Assembly (NCBI GenBank): GCA_001972305.1
Contig: BDDD01000175.1
Location: 347,022-411,021, forward strand
Direction of reading: 5' to 3'
DNA length: 64,000 nucleotides
DNA from: Cephalotus follicularis
Taxonomy: Eukaryota; Streptophyta; Magnoliopsida; Oxalidales; Cephalotaceae
Part shown: positions 21,717-33,285 of the stretch, in pieces
How the letters are laid out: every line of letters starts with the position of its first letter
How positions within the stretch are numbered: the first letter of the stretch is position 1
The notes under the pieces: model-generated
Told to the model about the DNA's origin: nothing
The model's database searches: none
What the model saw: the letters and a program-made list of their open reading frames with translations, nothing else
Position numbers and translations under genes: made by a program

Positions 21717-23338
21717 TGAAAGTACTACAAGAGGGGGGTGAATTGTAGTAAATATGAACTTTTGAACTTTTTCGGATTATGCTAGAAATATTAAACTAGA
21801 TGAACAATTTTAATATAATAGAAACAAACTAGCAGTGAATAGAATATGTAGTGAATAAATAAATAGAGAGAAAGGGTAAGAAGATTGCAAACACGATTTA
21901 TAGTGGTTCAGCCATTCTCTTGCCTACATCCACTTTCGCAAGACCTCTTGAGATTCCACTGGTATTCCACCCGAATATAATCTCCGAATATCTTTACCAG
22001 GGGCTATTCGGTGAACCTTACAATTTTCTATGATTGACCTCAATCACTAGGGTTCAGTCCCCTTTTTACAGTCAAAGAAATATAATGGTTTTGTGTTTTT
22101 TTTTTGTATAACCTATAATAGGTTGGATTTAGACTTAGTACAGCTCAGGAATGCTCATAACAAGCAGATAAAAATAAGCTTGAAAATAACAGAGAAGACT
22201 TAGGTAAAGAACTGTGATATTTTCTCTTGATTGATTGTTGTTCTTCTTTTTTGCTGTTGTGATTCTCTCAATTGTATTTTCTGTTTGAACTTTGTCTCCT
22301 ATTTATATCCTTCTGAACAATATAGATGTTTGTTGAAATTGAGCCACTGTAGATATTGGGCAGTGTAGGCTCGTTATATCCCATAAAGCATCAACGGATT
22401 CCTTATAAGCGTCGACGCCTATATGACCGTTATAAGTTAAATTTAAAGCTTGCCTGCTTAACTGCTGATGCTTTAGCTTTGATGTCGATGCTTTAGCTAA
22501 AAAGTGCTGGCGTTATGTTGAAAGCATCGCCGCTTGTATAGCACTCAACTCTGGCACTTTAGTTAAAGCACTGCCGCTTTAAACTACTCTTTGCTTTAAA
22601 CATCGCCAGTTGTAGTGTATCATGTGATTCTTCCTTTGCAAATTTGAACTCTGGCGCTTTAGTTAATTCCTTAGATAATTTCCGAATTCTTGTTTTTCAA
22701 CTTTTACCTCTGGTCTACCTTTGCCTACTCGAGGTTTTGATGTTTTCAAGTTTGCTTCACTACTTCAATTAGCAAATTAGTCAAGTCTTGAATTTACTGA
22801 AGCTTTTATTCTATCAAGTCTTGCTCTGAATATGTTTCTCCTCTTTCAGTCAACTGGTCTGTCTCTCTTCTTGACTTCTCTGACTTGTTAGTTATTGTCA
22901 AAAGTGTCACCCCTTCTTTTGCTTGAATTGTACAAATCGCTGGAGTTGTAGAATAAGTGCATTGTTTCTAAGCGCAGGCGCTTTACTGAAGGCGTTGGCG
23001 CTTTACTGAAGGCGTTGGCGCTTTTAGTTGATTCTTTGTATGTATAAGCGTTGGCACCTGTATTGAAGCATTGGCTCTTTGATCTTTTAAGCGCATCCGT
23101 TTTGTATAAGGCGTTGCCACTTTCCAAACTTGAACTTGTATAGCAGTTGTCACTTCATTGTGAGTGTTGGCGCTTATCATTCTTTAAACGTTGTCGGTTT
23201 AATATTAAACGTCGTCGCTTTTGACTGCAGTTACTTTGTGATTTGTTTCTCTACTTTCTCATACTTGCACATAAGTTAACATCATTACATACAAAATATG
23301 TCATTATCAAAACTAGGATTGAGATATAAATGTCAACA
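21717..23338 (-). repeat. SIRE-1 5' LTR
   Basis: This is a 1622-bp LTR, minus strand, starting TGTTGACATTTATATC and ending GTACTTTCA. It has a TATA box (TATAAAT at 22301-22307, minus) and the CCCCCCTC word near the end. A dense box array fills 22386-23222. Confidence 0.87.
22386..23222 (-). promoter_or_regulatory. CG box array in SIRE-1 LTR upstream of TATA
   Basis: More than fifteen words of the type GCGTCGACGC, GGCGTTGGCGCTTT, GATGTCGATGCTTT and GCACTGCCGCTTT fill two blocks (22386-22700 and 22975-23222). They lie upstream of the TATA box at 22304 in element orientation. Sireviruses are known to carry such symmetric repeated boxes, so this agrees with the family. Two adjacent units near 22980-23015 are exact tandem copies. 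Confidence 0.75.
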
Positions 23339-24011
23339 ACATGGCATGTAGTATATCCTACCTGGCTATATGTCGCTGACCCATTTCATTCTAATGGAAT
23401 GGGTCGGCATAAGTGATGGACTGCAGTGAGATAGACTGAGACAGACGAGTTTTCTATAACTTATTTTTTTAGCCATATTGTTTATGGTCTTGCTTATGGT
23501 CATGTATATGAATCGTATAAAAGGGGCCTTATGTTTATAACTGAACCGTACTGGTTTATTAGACAGATATATGTAAGAGACATGTTTTATTTCAGCTATC
23601 GACCTGCCAACTTGTGGTAGTGCTTAAGATGTGTGTGTGTGTTGATGTATTGGATATGGATGGGTTTATCATTTGAGGTATTAGAACGATATAATTCTGA
23701 TTTAAGTTGTGGTTTGCTGAGAGCTGAGCCCATTTATAAACTGTTGATTCCTCCTTCGGGAGTGTGGTTATATAAAATGTGTTTTTCTTTATAGGGGGCA
23801 TAGTCTGATAAACGGATACTACATGCCCGATTTTCATAAAATCATAAGAGTTAGAATATATATAAATTGATTCTTCTGCTGACGTTATATGGTTGTTAAA
23901 AGTTTTAAATTTATAGCATTTTTGGAGTATGATTTATATAAGATGAATAGATTGTACGGAAGGTATCCCATGTGTCTAGTTATGGGGGTTCCCCTGGTTC
24001 AGGGAGTGACA
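23339..24011 (+). repeat. LTR 3'-end-like fragment (TEK-E 5' side)
   Basis: No coding frame is recognisable. Positions 23725-23880 match 52601-52741 (both start near TTTATAAACTGTTG and pass through CTCCTTCGGGAGTG), which lies outside the 3' end of TEK-B. The stretch ends in GAGTGACA, an LTR-like end. I take it as the remains of a Tekay-type LTR with almost all of the internal region lost. Confidence 0.45.
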
Positions 24012-24029
24012 TTTCACCAACCAAAGGAA

Positions 24030-24383
24030 TTATGAGGTTTGGCAAGAAGGAGAGATTATCTCCACGGTATATAGGACCTTTTGAGATCCTTGAGAAGGTA
24101 GGTGCAGTTGCATAAAGACTTGACTTACCGCCTGACTTGTCAGAAGTGCATGATGTCTTCCATGTATCGATGCTGATGTAGTATCATCCAGATACTTCGC
24201 ATATATTACAGTTTGAGCCATTGGAATTGGGAGCAGATATGAGTTTTGAGGAGACGCCTGTCCAAATCCTAGACCGTCGAGTCATGAAGTTAAGGAACGA
24301 GAGTATTGTATTGGTCAAAGTGTTATGGCAGTATCATGGGAGCGTGAGGAAGACATGAGAGCGTTATATCATCACTTGTTTTG
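24030..24383 (+). pseudogene. TEK-E integrase C-terminus and chromodomain
   Basis: The frame reads [35 protein letters not shown] and then EETPVQILDRRVMKLRNESI. This is the integrase tail and chromodomain seen in TEK-A and TEK-D. Stops occur at about 24114 and 24178. A short deletion after WQYHG removes the EATWE part, after which WEREEDMRALY resumes in another frame. It would direct integration to heterochromatin in a live element; here it is only a relic. Confidence 0.85.
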
Positions 24384-25150
24384 ACCTTAGAGAATCTCGG
24401 GATGAGATTTCTCCAAGGAGGGGAGGATGTAACCCCCGAGTTAGAAATATCCGTATTCGATTGTATTTATGTGGTACTGTATAGTATTGTATTGATAAAT
24501 GGCATGGCATGTATATGACATTATAGTATTTTCCCTTTATGGCTATTTAAGGGTAGAGTGGGTTCAATCGAACCTAGCGTGTAATTTTTGGTTTTTCACC
24601 CTTGAAGCCTATATATAGGCGAGTTAACTCTTTCTATTCTTATTTTTAATTCTCCTATCCATTATAGAGAGAGGGTAACAGGGAGAGTTAGAGAGAGAGA
24701 AGACAGATCTGAGCAAGGAAGGAGTCATTGGATTCGGGGCTGAGTAATCCAGTAGCAAATCCTTCCAGATCATCATCTCGACAGTTTTGAGGTAGGTTCT
24801 ACATATATGCTTTGAATTCATGCATATTGATGGAATGGAATGTTTATAGGGTTATGGATGGGTATATTCATGCTAGATGGATGAGTTAGGGTGATTGATC
24901 GGGTTAATAACGGGTTAAAAGGGAGATCAGAGAGAGATTAGTGAATTTGAGACATTTGTCCAATTTCCTTTCCCTCTATCGATCAGGGGCTTAAGGGTAT
25001 GGATCTAAGGGTTTAAAGTTGCTTTCAAGTTAGAATTGACCATTGAAGCTTATAGCATCTTTTGGATAAACTTTTAAACTGATTTAAGGGAGTTTAAAGG
25101 GATTGGAACGGATTTTCTAATGGTAAAACGAAGCTGCTACCAGGCTTAAC

Positions 25151-25306
25151 CATCGACGTTGTCATCTTAACCATAGACGTTTTTCCTAATTCATGAATTG
25201 TCGACCCTTCGTGTAATTGTCGACACTTGAAGAGGTGACGCTTTGCTAAAACCAGCGACGCTTTGCTAAAACCGGTGACACTTTGGCTTAAAGGGTTGGC
25301 GCCTTG
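25151..25306 (+). promoter_or_regulatory. CG box cluster in TEK-E LTR
   Basis: Words such as CATCGACGTTG, CATAGACGTTTTT, TTGTCGACACTTG, CAGCGACGCTTTG and GTTGGCGCCTTG occur about every 20 bp. They are more degenerate than in TEK-A. Here the cluster lies downstream of the TATA box. Confidence 0.55.
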
Positions 25307-25790
25307 CCCTGTTTCTATAAAAAATGAAATGATTACAACCCCTTTTCAGCCCCAAATGCTTTTATCTTCAAATGAGTTCTATAGGAAGCCTCCCTAAGGC
25401 CCTGTAACCTATGTGAACCCTCATTTAACATAATTGATCTCCAAATCAATTCTCGAAATGAAGTTCAATAAAGTTTCAATAAAAGATTTTTATTAACTTC
25501 GATAGGGACTGAAATAGGATATGGTGGAACCTAAGGGAACACCATTAGGGACTAGAACCTTCGAGGACTAGCATTACAAAAAGGGTATGAACGGTTAGGG
25601 AAATGGTTGATGGATGGATCCCGTGTGATCTTTTGGGGTTCGGTCCCTATCCTTTAAATGATTTTTCAGTTTAAAGGGTTTTAGGATTAGGGATTATAGT
25701 TGATGTTGTTTGAGACTTGTCAAGATGACCCATTCCTCATATTCACTCTGTCATGTAGGTTAGGGATGTTTGACCATAGGGAAAGTTGTA

Positions 25791-25940
25791 GGGACCTATA
25801 GGAACCCACTTTATGGGTGAACCTATAGGGAGACACCGCATTGTGGACGGACCTATGGGAACTGGGTATTAAAGGGACCTTTAGGAACCCGCTTTAGGGG
25901 TGAACCTACGGGGAGACACCGGTTTGTGGTTGGACCTGTT
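25791..25940 (+). repeat. About 80-bp tandem repeat, two units
   Basis: AGGGACCTATAGGAACCC and then GGGAGACACCG recur as AGGGACCTTTAGGAACCC and GGGAGACACCG about 80 bp later. The second unit is slightly shorter. It lies near the end of the TEK-E LTR. Confidence 0.65.
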
Positions 25941-26060
25941 AGAGAGAGTGTGACCCATCAAGCCACTAGATGGCTAGATGTACTTATACTCTGCTCTTTT
26001 TATATACAGTCTTGTTTTATTCATGTTACGTTATGCAAATTGTTTTTCATTAATGGCATA

Positions 26061-28619
26061 ACAGTTAGAATAGGGTATCCCTGCAAGCCACGAGAAGGCT
26101 GCAGACATATGTTGTTGACATATGACACACACTTGAATCATACATTCTTATTTTCATTCGTGTTCTATTGTGCATATTTAATAAACATTGGCATCTGGCT
26201 ATATGTATTATCCCAAACCGTCTCAATGGATCAGTTGATCACCATGTCAACTGAATACACATATAGCACCCTGTCCGAAAAGGGTTGGATCTCGTGCTTG
26301 AGAGGTTATGAGAATGAGATCCTTACTCCCTTGTGACAAAAGTTCCAAGTCATAGGTTCACTTTCTTAGGGCAATTGATGAACCGCAAAGACTTTCCGTG
26401 TTATGCTTTCTCCGAATGGCCGGAGGATGGATCATCTCATAGCCATTTGGGTTTTACCCTAAAGCTGATGTGGGGTGCATGCAGAGGCATGACACTGAAC
26501 CGACCCACCATAGGTTATCTATTTGGAGAGTCAACACCTCTATCGATAGAGTTCCTATTGTCGCGGTAGTGTTTAGTCAAAGGTGACTAGTAGATCATAC
26601 GTGATTTACGTTGTGTCCTTAGACCTGAGCGGCTGGCATGCACTGTGCAGTAACTGCTTGGCTTTGATTTCTGCCTTCCCCAGCACTAGCCACATGCTGG
26701 AAAAACTATTGTCTTTGAGCCTTGTGGGAGCTGCATCGAGATGTATGGGCGAGTGCGCAAGATGGTATCATCACATCCATGTTGAGGGTTATAGGCTCTA
26801 TAACATCTATGACGGTTGAAGACATAAAATTCCCGGCCGGGTACTGGGAGATTGGGAACAAGAGGTTTACGGGCATATCTCCCATAGTCTTAGTGCGTTC
26901 ATAGAATTATAGTTATCACGGTTTTACCTAGGGGTTACATTAATCCAAACCCTAGCCCATGGTCGGAGCCGAGATGATGAAGGACATACGGCACACAAAC
27001 CGATGACAGTGATAAAGCACTGGGAAACCGGTTATCGAATGATAGACGTGGTACTTTGTGGTCCACGGATGCGGGGTGATTAAAGATCACACCAGGAGAA
27101 TTAGTTGGATAATCGTACCAGAACTTTGGGATGTTCTGGGAAGTTTATCATCGTACCGGATATCCACCAGGCTTTCGGGTCCCCTGATTATTGGAAAAGT
27201 GATGCATGCTACACACATGCTCGCTTGGTGGTAAATCTAGTTTTTAACTAGTATATATTAATTAGACATTTGTGGTTTGTTTCTCTCTCCACAATTTGCC
27301 TTACTGGTATATTAAGAGATTTAATGTCGGAGCATGGTTTAATTTTATTAAATCAAATTAAAGAGGGAGTCTTTAATTTAAAGGGAGAAATAATTTAATT
27401 AAAAATGTAAGAGGCATTTTTGATAAAAGGAGAAAGGAGAAACATAAGAGAGAGAGAGAGAGAGAGACATAATTAACTTAAGTCAATTTTTTAATCTCTC
27501 TCACACTCTCTCCCAGCACCTGGTACGCGTAACTTGAGAGAGAAAAGCATTGTGGGTGCGCGAGCACGCGGGGAGCGCATTTCGGCCAGTGGTGATGCCG
27601 ACGCTTAGCGCCAGTGGTCGTTTTCTGGCGTCCGTCCTTCGCTGGTATGCCTCATCCTTTTCCTCTCCCTCTTTCTCCACTTTTCTTCTCCCTGGTGACA
27701 GTTACCGTTTCTGCACGCCGCTTGCTCCCAGCATTTCTTCCGCCTCCGATGATCACTGTGGGTGGAGCCAATCAATGGCTCTATCCATTTTGATCTTTGT
27801 TTTGTGTCCCCCGGGTGTTTTGACCAGGGTTTGCATCTGGTGAGTCAACTCTGGCGAGTTGACGCATCGGTCGCTGTGACTGGGCATACTGCTCCGAGTC
27901 ACGGCGAGTCTTGGTTGCCTGTGTGTTGATCTGGGTCTTTTGTGGTTAGTGCTGGCTTGGCGGGCTTTGGTTTGGTCTAGCGGGTCAACTCAGTGAGTCT
28001 GACTAGTAGATTTGCTGTGACCAACTATTCCATGGTGAGTCACAGCGAGTCCTCCCTTCCACGGTGAAGATTGAGTTTTTTGGAGACCGATCTTGGCTTG
28101 GCTTGGCCGGTCCATGTGGTGTCGGATATGAACTCGCTGAGTCCAACTTAGCGAGTCACCATCGCTGCCAACCGCATCAGGGTGTTCTGGGGTGCTTCTG
28201 GCTGTGTCTTCACCACTAGTGGATAGATCGGTGCATCTAGAGTCCGCTGGTGTCTTGGTCAGCGTCTCCCGTGCTCGTCGGGTTCTGGGCAGTGGGTCTG
28301 GTGACCGGCGGGAGGTCCGGTGATGGATGGTGGCTGCTGCAAGCGTGTAGCGGCAAAGTGGTGGAGCCTCCAACTTTGGTATGGTCGCTTACCTTATGCT
28401 TTTATGTTTACCGATATGGTTTCAGTTTATCTTTATATGCATGCTTGATTTCGTTTTAGTTCGGTTGTTAATTAAACGGCGATTCTAGGCATCTCAATTT
28501 GGTACTAAGATGTCAGTGTGAACCTTGACTTGTTGTCTTGGTGTTTTTGAAAAATTAAAATTATACACACTAGCGTCCTAGGACCAAATAGACCTGGAAC
28601 CCTTGCCAGGTTTCCAACA
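26061..28619 (+). repeat. COP-1 copia 5' LTR
   Basis: It begins near CAGTTAGAATAGGGTATCCC and ends TTTCCAACA two bases before a copia primer site. The first 1.1 kb match 55571-56757 (inverted) and 58960-60110, so three copies of this LTR family lie in the window. A GA repeat lies near 27446-27467, followed by a GC-rich leader. The later half holds words like CGAGTCAACTC (27841-28160). No host gene is supported; the open frames in it have no family match I recognise. Confidence 0.7.
27841..28160 (+). promoter_or_regulatory. GAGTCAACTC-type box array in COP-1 LTR
   Basis: Recurrent words include GAGTCAACTC, GCGAGTTGAC, CGAGTCACGGCGAGTC, GGTCAACTCAGTGAGTC, CTCGCTGAGTCC and GCGAGTCACC, often as inverted pairs. 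This is a different core from the GTCGACG boxes. Function is unknown; it may be chance enrichment. Confidence 0.45.
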
Positions 28620-28621
28620 AG

Positions 28622-28634
28622 TGGTATCAAAGCC
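28622..28634 (+). other. COP-1 primer binding site
   Basis: TGGTATCAAAGCC follows the LTR end after two bases. It matches the initiator Met tRNA site with one difference. It fixes the orientation of COP-1. The leader continues to 28849 and is then split by TEK-D. Confidence 0.8.
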
Positions 28635-30043
28635 ATCCGTTTAATTTGAATTAGACTTTAACTTCGGTTTTGGTGGCTATTTTGGAATAATTAAAGTACA
28701 TAAAATTCTAGTTTAGTTCCTATCCCATGGTTCTTTTATAAAATAAAATATTATTTTTCGAGAAACTAGGTTTTAAAGTTTACTTGAATATCGGTGGACT
28801 TGTGAAATTATTTCGATTGGTCATCATAAATTGAAATTACTTGTGTTTATTTAATGTCACACCCCTTATTCCAAGTGGACAACATTAAAGCAGTAAGGCA
28901 ATCAACACAACATAATTCAGCTTATTTGATAATACGTAAAACAAAACCTTCAATAGCAGAAGCAATAACATGAAATAAGCTGAATTTAAGTATGTATCAC
29001 GCATCCCATACTACGTGATACCCAACAAGTTTATATAAAACCTAACATCATAGCTGATCGCCCATAACGGAGCGTGATAAAACAGTACAGGATGATAAAA
29101 TAAACTTCATTACAATAATCCAATTAACATAGTCATTGTTCATTTGATCCAGTACATAAAATAAGAGAAACAACTCAGTCTTCTCCTTAAGTCTCCTTGC
29201 GTGCTCAATATCATATCCACTCCATCAATCTGTTACAGTAGGGGTTAGCCTTTGTCCTCACTCGGCTAAGTGAATAAACTCATAAATGCAGTTCGAGGTA
29301 TATGATAATGAGTATCATGAATGAATGCATTATGATGCAGTACAGTATATATATATTGCAGTATATACATGTACAAAGTATATGTATGTTCACAGTATAG
29401 GTATAACCTCTTAAGGCTACATCAACACAAGCAGTAAGTATGTCCCAAAAGGAAACAGACAAACAAGTCGTCATGACCGTCACCACCTCCTGGCCCCAAC
29501 GTCATGCACTCTTACCCCATCCCCGTTTGCGAACAGTTTGGAGTAAGTCCTCTGTAGAAGTTGCTTAGCACGATGGCCAGACAATCAACGGGTTATTAGC
29601 ATAGCGGCTAATAATCAACAAGCACAAACATTGCACAGTACATGTCAAGCAATAAAATGTAGTTACTTGATAAAATATATTTGGTTAAAATATATTACTC
29701 CGTTCTCAGGTTGTGATAAGTTATAAAACTGAAAACAATACATTTTGAATTGTGTAACCAATCCTTTAAAACATTTCTCCGTCTTTGGAAAATACTTTCT
29801 CCAGTCATTTCGAAAATATATATATTCATATGTTGACAAATATACAGTTTCGTACAATATTGATTATAATAATCATACAAGCTTTTCAAAATGGTTAACA
29901 CCCTTTTCAGCAATCAACCATAATGCAATTCATAGTTCAGTAATAATGCAAACATATGCTCAGAATGCATCTAGGATCGTTTCTAGAGTGGTTTCAGGTC
30001 TAACGGGTCCCATTCGAGTGAAATTTCTTCAAACAAGGGGATA

Positions 30044-30473
30044 GGCGTCGATGCTTATTCCCAGGGCGTCGACGTCTTTACCCTAAGGCGTCAACCTCTC
30101 GTACAGTTATTCCCAGGCATTTTTGGACCAAAGACGTCGATGCTTTTCCAAAGACATCGATGTCTATATGATACTAGGAGGTATCAGTTCGCAAATCTTG
30201 ATTCTAGGGAGAAGAATCCAGCCCCTAAACCCTCGTATAAGTGAAACTAACCCTCTCAAGGCCTAAGACATGCTACTGGTTATCAGGATATGTTTCCAGA
30301 ACATAAATTTGTAAATAAACACGTAACCACGAGTGGCCAATTCACCATCTGCAGTAAACACTACTGTTCTATGAATACCCAGAAAAGGCATCGATGCTTT
30401 TAATCAAACGTCGATGTCTTACACATCCACACACGAAGACATCGACGTCTTTAGGTAGACGTAGACGTCTATC
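30044..30473 (-). promoter_or_regulatory. GTCGACG/ATCGATG boxes, TEK-D LTR inner cluster
   Basis: Two groups of boxes: GGCGTCGATGC, GGCGTCGACGTC, GACGTCGATGC and GACATCGATGTC near 30044-30165, and GGCATCGATGC, AACGTCGATGTC and GACATCGACGTC near 30389-30473. They are absent from the 5' LTR because of its deletion. Confidence 0.65.
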
Positions 30474-31234
30474 CAACCCAGAACGTTTTCTCCATAGTTT
30501 TAACACAACAGGCCATTATCAAAACCATAGTTTACACAAACCAGTTCGATTATTCATGCAAATCACGCATGCATGGTTACTCCGTACATCACAATAGTCA
30601 CAACCACAATCCAAGATTTCAATTCATCCATTAACATGCAATTCATCAATGACATTTCATTAACTTAAAACCCAAAATGCATATATAAGATCATCACTTT
30701 CCCCTACCTTGTTGTTCCAAGTTAGGAACTGGAAAGTCCACCTCTTTGAGTTCCAAGGTTCTGGCCACAGCAGCTCCAAGATCCGCTCAGCAACTGCAAT
30801 CCACGAGCTCCAAGTCCCTAGCTCCAATCAAGCTCTACAATGGTGGTTCTATCCTCTCTCTCTCTCTCTCTTTCACAGTTCTGTCACTTTTCTCACTATG
30901 TTTAGCTGCGAAAGAGGGGAAGGAAGAGGTGTTTTATGCTGGCAGGAACCCACCCCTTCTCTCTTGCTTCACAGGAACCCATACACACACGTGCTCACCC
31001 CTCTCACCCTCTGGTTTTTGGCTCTTTTTCCCCTTCCTTCTGCAGGTTGCAGATGAAGATGGAATATCCTCTTGGATGCACCATGTTAAAGACACGTTTT
31101 GGGGCATGCCTGGCAACACACCAGCATGATCAACACGTCACATTGTGCATGTCAAGATGCCTGGATGATGCCTCAAAAATTGCCCATTGCATGTTATTCT
31201 GTCAGTGTATAAGGTGACAGATGTTCTTTTCAAA

Positions 31235-31385
31235 GACGTCGATGTCTTTCCGTAGACGTCGATGTCTTTTCCTCTTTCATAAGAGGGTGTCGATGTCTTC
31301 ACCCTACATCGACGTGCATGTCCATGCATTCACGTGCATCTGGGTTCCCATAGGCGTCGACGTCTTTCCAAAGACATCGACGCGA
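31235..31385 (-). promoter_or_regulatory. GTCGATG boxes, TEK-D LTR outer cluster
   Basis: Six boxes: GACGTCGATGTC twice, GGTGTCGATGTC, ACATCGACGTG, GGCGTCGACGTC and GACATCGACGCG. The 5' LTR keeps them at about 36935-37085 with several C-to-T or G-to-A changes. Confidence 0.7.
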
Positions 31386-31557
31386 TTGTCCCAAAACCGC
31401 GCCATTTTTGGTTTAACATACACATTTCTTTCCCCAAAACAATGTTTAGGGTTTGGAAACATCTTCGAGGCCGAAATCTCAAACATTTTCATTAATTCAA
31501 GCATAAGATTACATCTTAAAATGAAATATTACAATAACAAAAATACCGGGTGTTACA

Positions 31558-31572
31558 TCCACCCCTCCTTCA
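31558..31572 (-). other. TEK-D polypurine tract
   Basis: The minus strand reads TTGAAGGAGGGGTGGA just before the 3' LTR, almost the same as in TEK-A. Confidence 0.8.
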
Positions 31573-31602
31573 AGAAATTTCATCCTCGAAATTAACACAA
31601 TA

Positions 31603-32901
31603 CTAAAACAAATGCGGGTAAAGTTCTCGGATGTCATCCTCACGTTCCCAAGTCGCTTCATCCGGCCGATGAAATTGCCACTGAACCTTTACCATCGGAA
31701 TGGATCGGTTCCTTAATACCTGTGTCTTCCAATCCAAGAATCTCATGGGTGACTCCTCGCAGGAAAGATCATCCCTCACCGTAACCAAGTCATAATCCAG
31801 GACATGTGATGGGTCTCGGATATAACCTCGTAGCATCGATACATTTAAGACATCATGTATACCCGACAAGGTAAGAGGCAAGGCTAGCTGATAAGCTACC
31901 TCCCCAACCCTCTCCAGAATCTCAAAAGGACCAATATAGCGTGGCGCTAGCTTGCCCTTCTTCACGAATCTTTGCACCCCTTTCCACGGAGATACCTTCA
32001 AAAACACGTAATCCCCAACATTGAAGGTTAAAGGCCTTCTCTTCACACTGTCGGCATAGCTCTTCTACCGACTCTGTGCTGCCAGCAACTTTTCTCTGAT
32101 GAACTTGACTTTCTTCGAAGTCTCCCCCACCCAATCTGACCCAAGCAATGGTCGTTCACCCACCTTGTCCCAGCAGACGGGTGACCTACACTTCCTCCCA
32201 TATAGTGCCTCGTATGGAGCCATACCAATACTCACGTGATAGCTGTTATTATAAGAAAACTCTATCAGAGGGATATTGTCTTCCCAGGTTCCAGCAAATT
32301 CGATCACACAAGCCCGAAGCATATACTCCAAGGTTTGGATGGTACGCTCAGACTATCCGGCGATTTGAGGGTGGAAGGCAATACTGAGATTCAATCTTGT
32401 TCCGAAGGCTGTCTGAAATCTCTTCCAGGAGTTGGAAGTGAAGATCGAATCTCTATCGCAAACGATGCTCACCGGGACACCGTGCAGTCTCACAATCTCC
32501 TTCATATATAATCGAGCCAACTTGCTTGCAGAATCAGTGACGTGCGTAGGTAAGAAGTGTGCTAATTTGGTGAGTCTATCAACAATAACCCACACGACAT
32601 TATGATGGTGCCTAGTCAGCGGAAATCTAGAAACAAAGACCATCGTAATGTGTTCCCACTTCCATTCTGCCACTGGTAATGACTGCAACAGTCCTACCGG
32701 CCTCTGGTGTTCGGCCTTGACCCTCTGGCAAGTCAGACACTTCGCGACATATTCGGCAATTTTGCGGTTCATGCCTGGCCACCAGTAAGTCTTCTTCATA
32801 TCTTGGTACATCTTGGTGCTAATAGGATGAATACTGTACAGAGATTTATGAGCCCCGCGAAGTAACTCGTTCTTCAATCCTGGTTCATCCGGAAGACACA
32901 C
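31603..32901 (-). pseudogene. TEK-D integrase and chromodomain
   Basis: The N-terminal zinc region (HKSLYSIHPIS, then CLTCQ) is followed by the core. The first catalytic aspartate is lost: MVFVSRF stands where TEK-A has MDFVSGF. The second is present in VCDRDSIF. The third (SERTIQ region) follows a TAG at the Q of a DGQ-like motif, near 32353. A frame change near 32050 leads to the C-terminal part with the [16 protein letters not shown] and EATWEREDD blocks of the chromodomain, ending at TAG 31603. A stop, a frameshift and the missing aspartate make it inactive. Confidence 0.88.
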
Positions 32902-33285
32902 ACGTCTCCGATATCTCAGAATACCATCAGCATGTACTCAAAAATTGGATTCCGAGTTCAGGTTCTCCCGAACTCGTTGCAACTCTGGATCATGTTGTTG
33001 TGTGTCCCTGATGTGATCCAGTAACACTGGCTGGAAACGCATGTCGGCCACAAAAATCCCCGGTGACTGATTGAACGGAGACCACTCTTGGAAGTCTTCT
33101 AACATCTTCCATTACGACACCATCGTACTGGCAACCATAGCCTTGCGGCTCAAGGCATCAGTGACCCCGGGTGGTACTGAATACTGCAATCATAGTCATT
33201 AAAGAATTCTACCCACCTCCGCTGTCTCATGTTTAGTGTGTCCTGACAAAACAGGTACCTCAATCTCTTATGATCGGTGAAGATC

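Larger units (their letters stand above)
18355..23338 (-). mobile_element. SIRE-1, Sirevirus-type copia element lacking pol
   Basis: Reading on the minus strand: 5' LTR 23338-21717, primer site, gag 21655-20441, then non-coding sequence with a box array, then an envelope-like frame cut at 18355 by GAG-1. No protease, integrase, RT or RNase H sequence is seen between gag and the envelope-like frame (20440-19473). The rest of the element should lie left of the window. It is the outermost host of the nest at 1-23338. Confidence 0.82.
24428..26060 (+). repeat. TEK-E 3' LTR
   Basis: It starts TGTAACCCCCGAG after a purine tract (AAGGAGGGGAGGA). A TATA box, TATATATA, lies at 24610-24617, followed by a purine-rich leader. 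A CG box cluster lies at 25151-25306 and a tandem repeat at 25791-25940. The 3' end is not certain; a copia LTR begins near 26061. Confidence 0.65.
28855..31557 (-). repeat. TEK-D 3' LTR
   Basis: This is a 2703-bp LTR, minus strand, starting TGTAACACCCGG and ending GGGGTGTGACA. Box clusters lie at 30044-30473 and 31235-31385. The segment 29055-30741 is absent from the 5' LTR. A CT microsatellite lies near 30853. Confidence 0.9.

Noticed and set aside
27441..27470. GA microsatellite as a special element
   Set aside because: Simple repeat in a leader region, common in plants; similar CT runs occur at 30850 and 38410.
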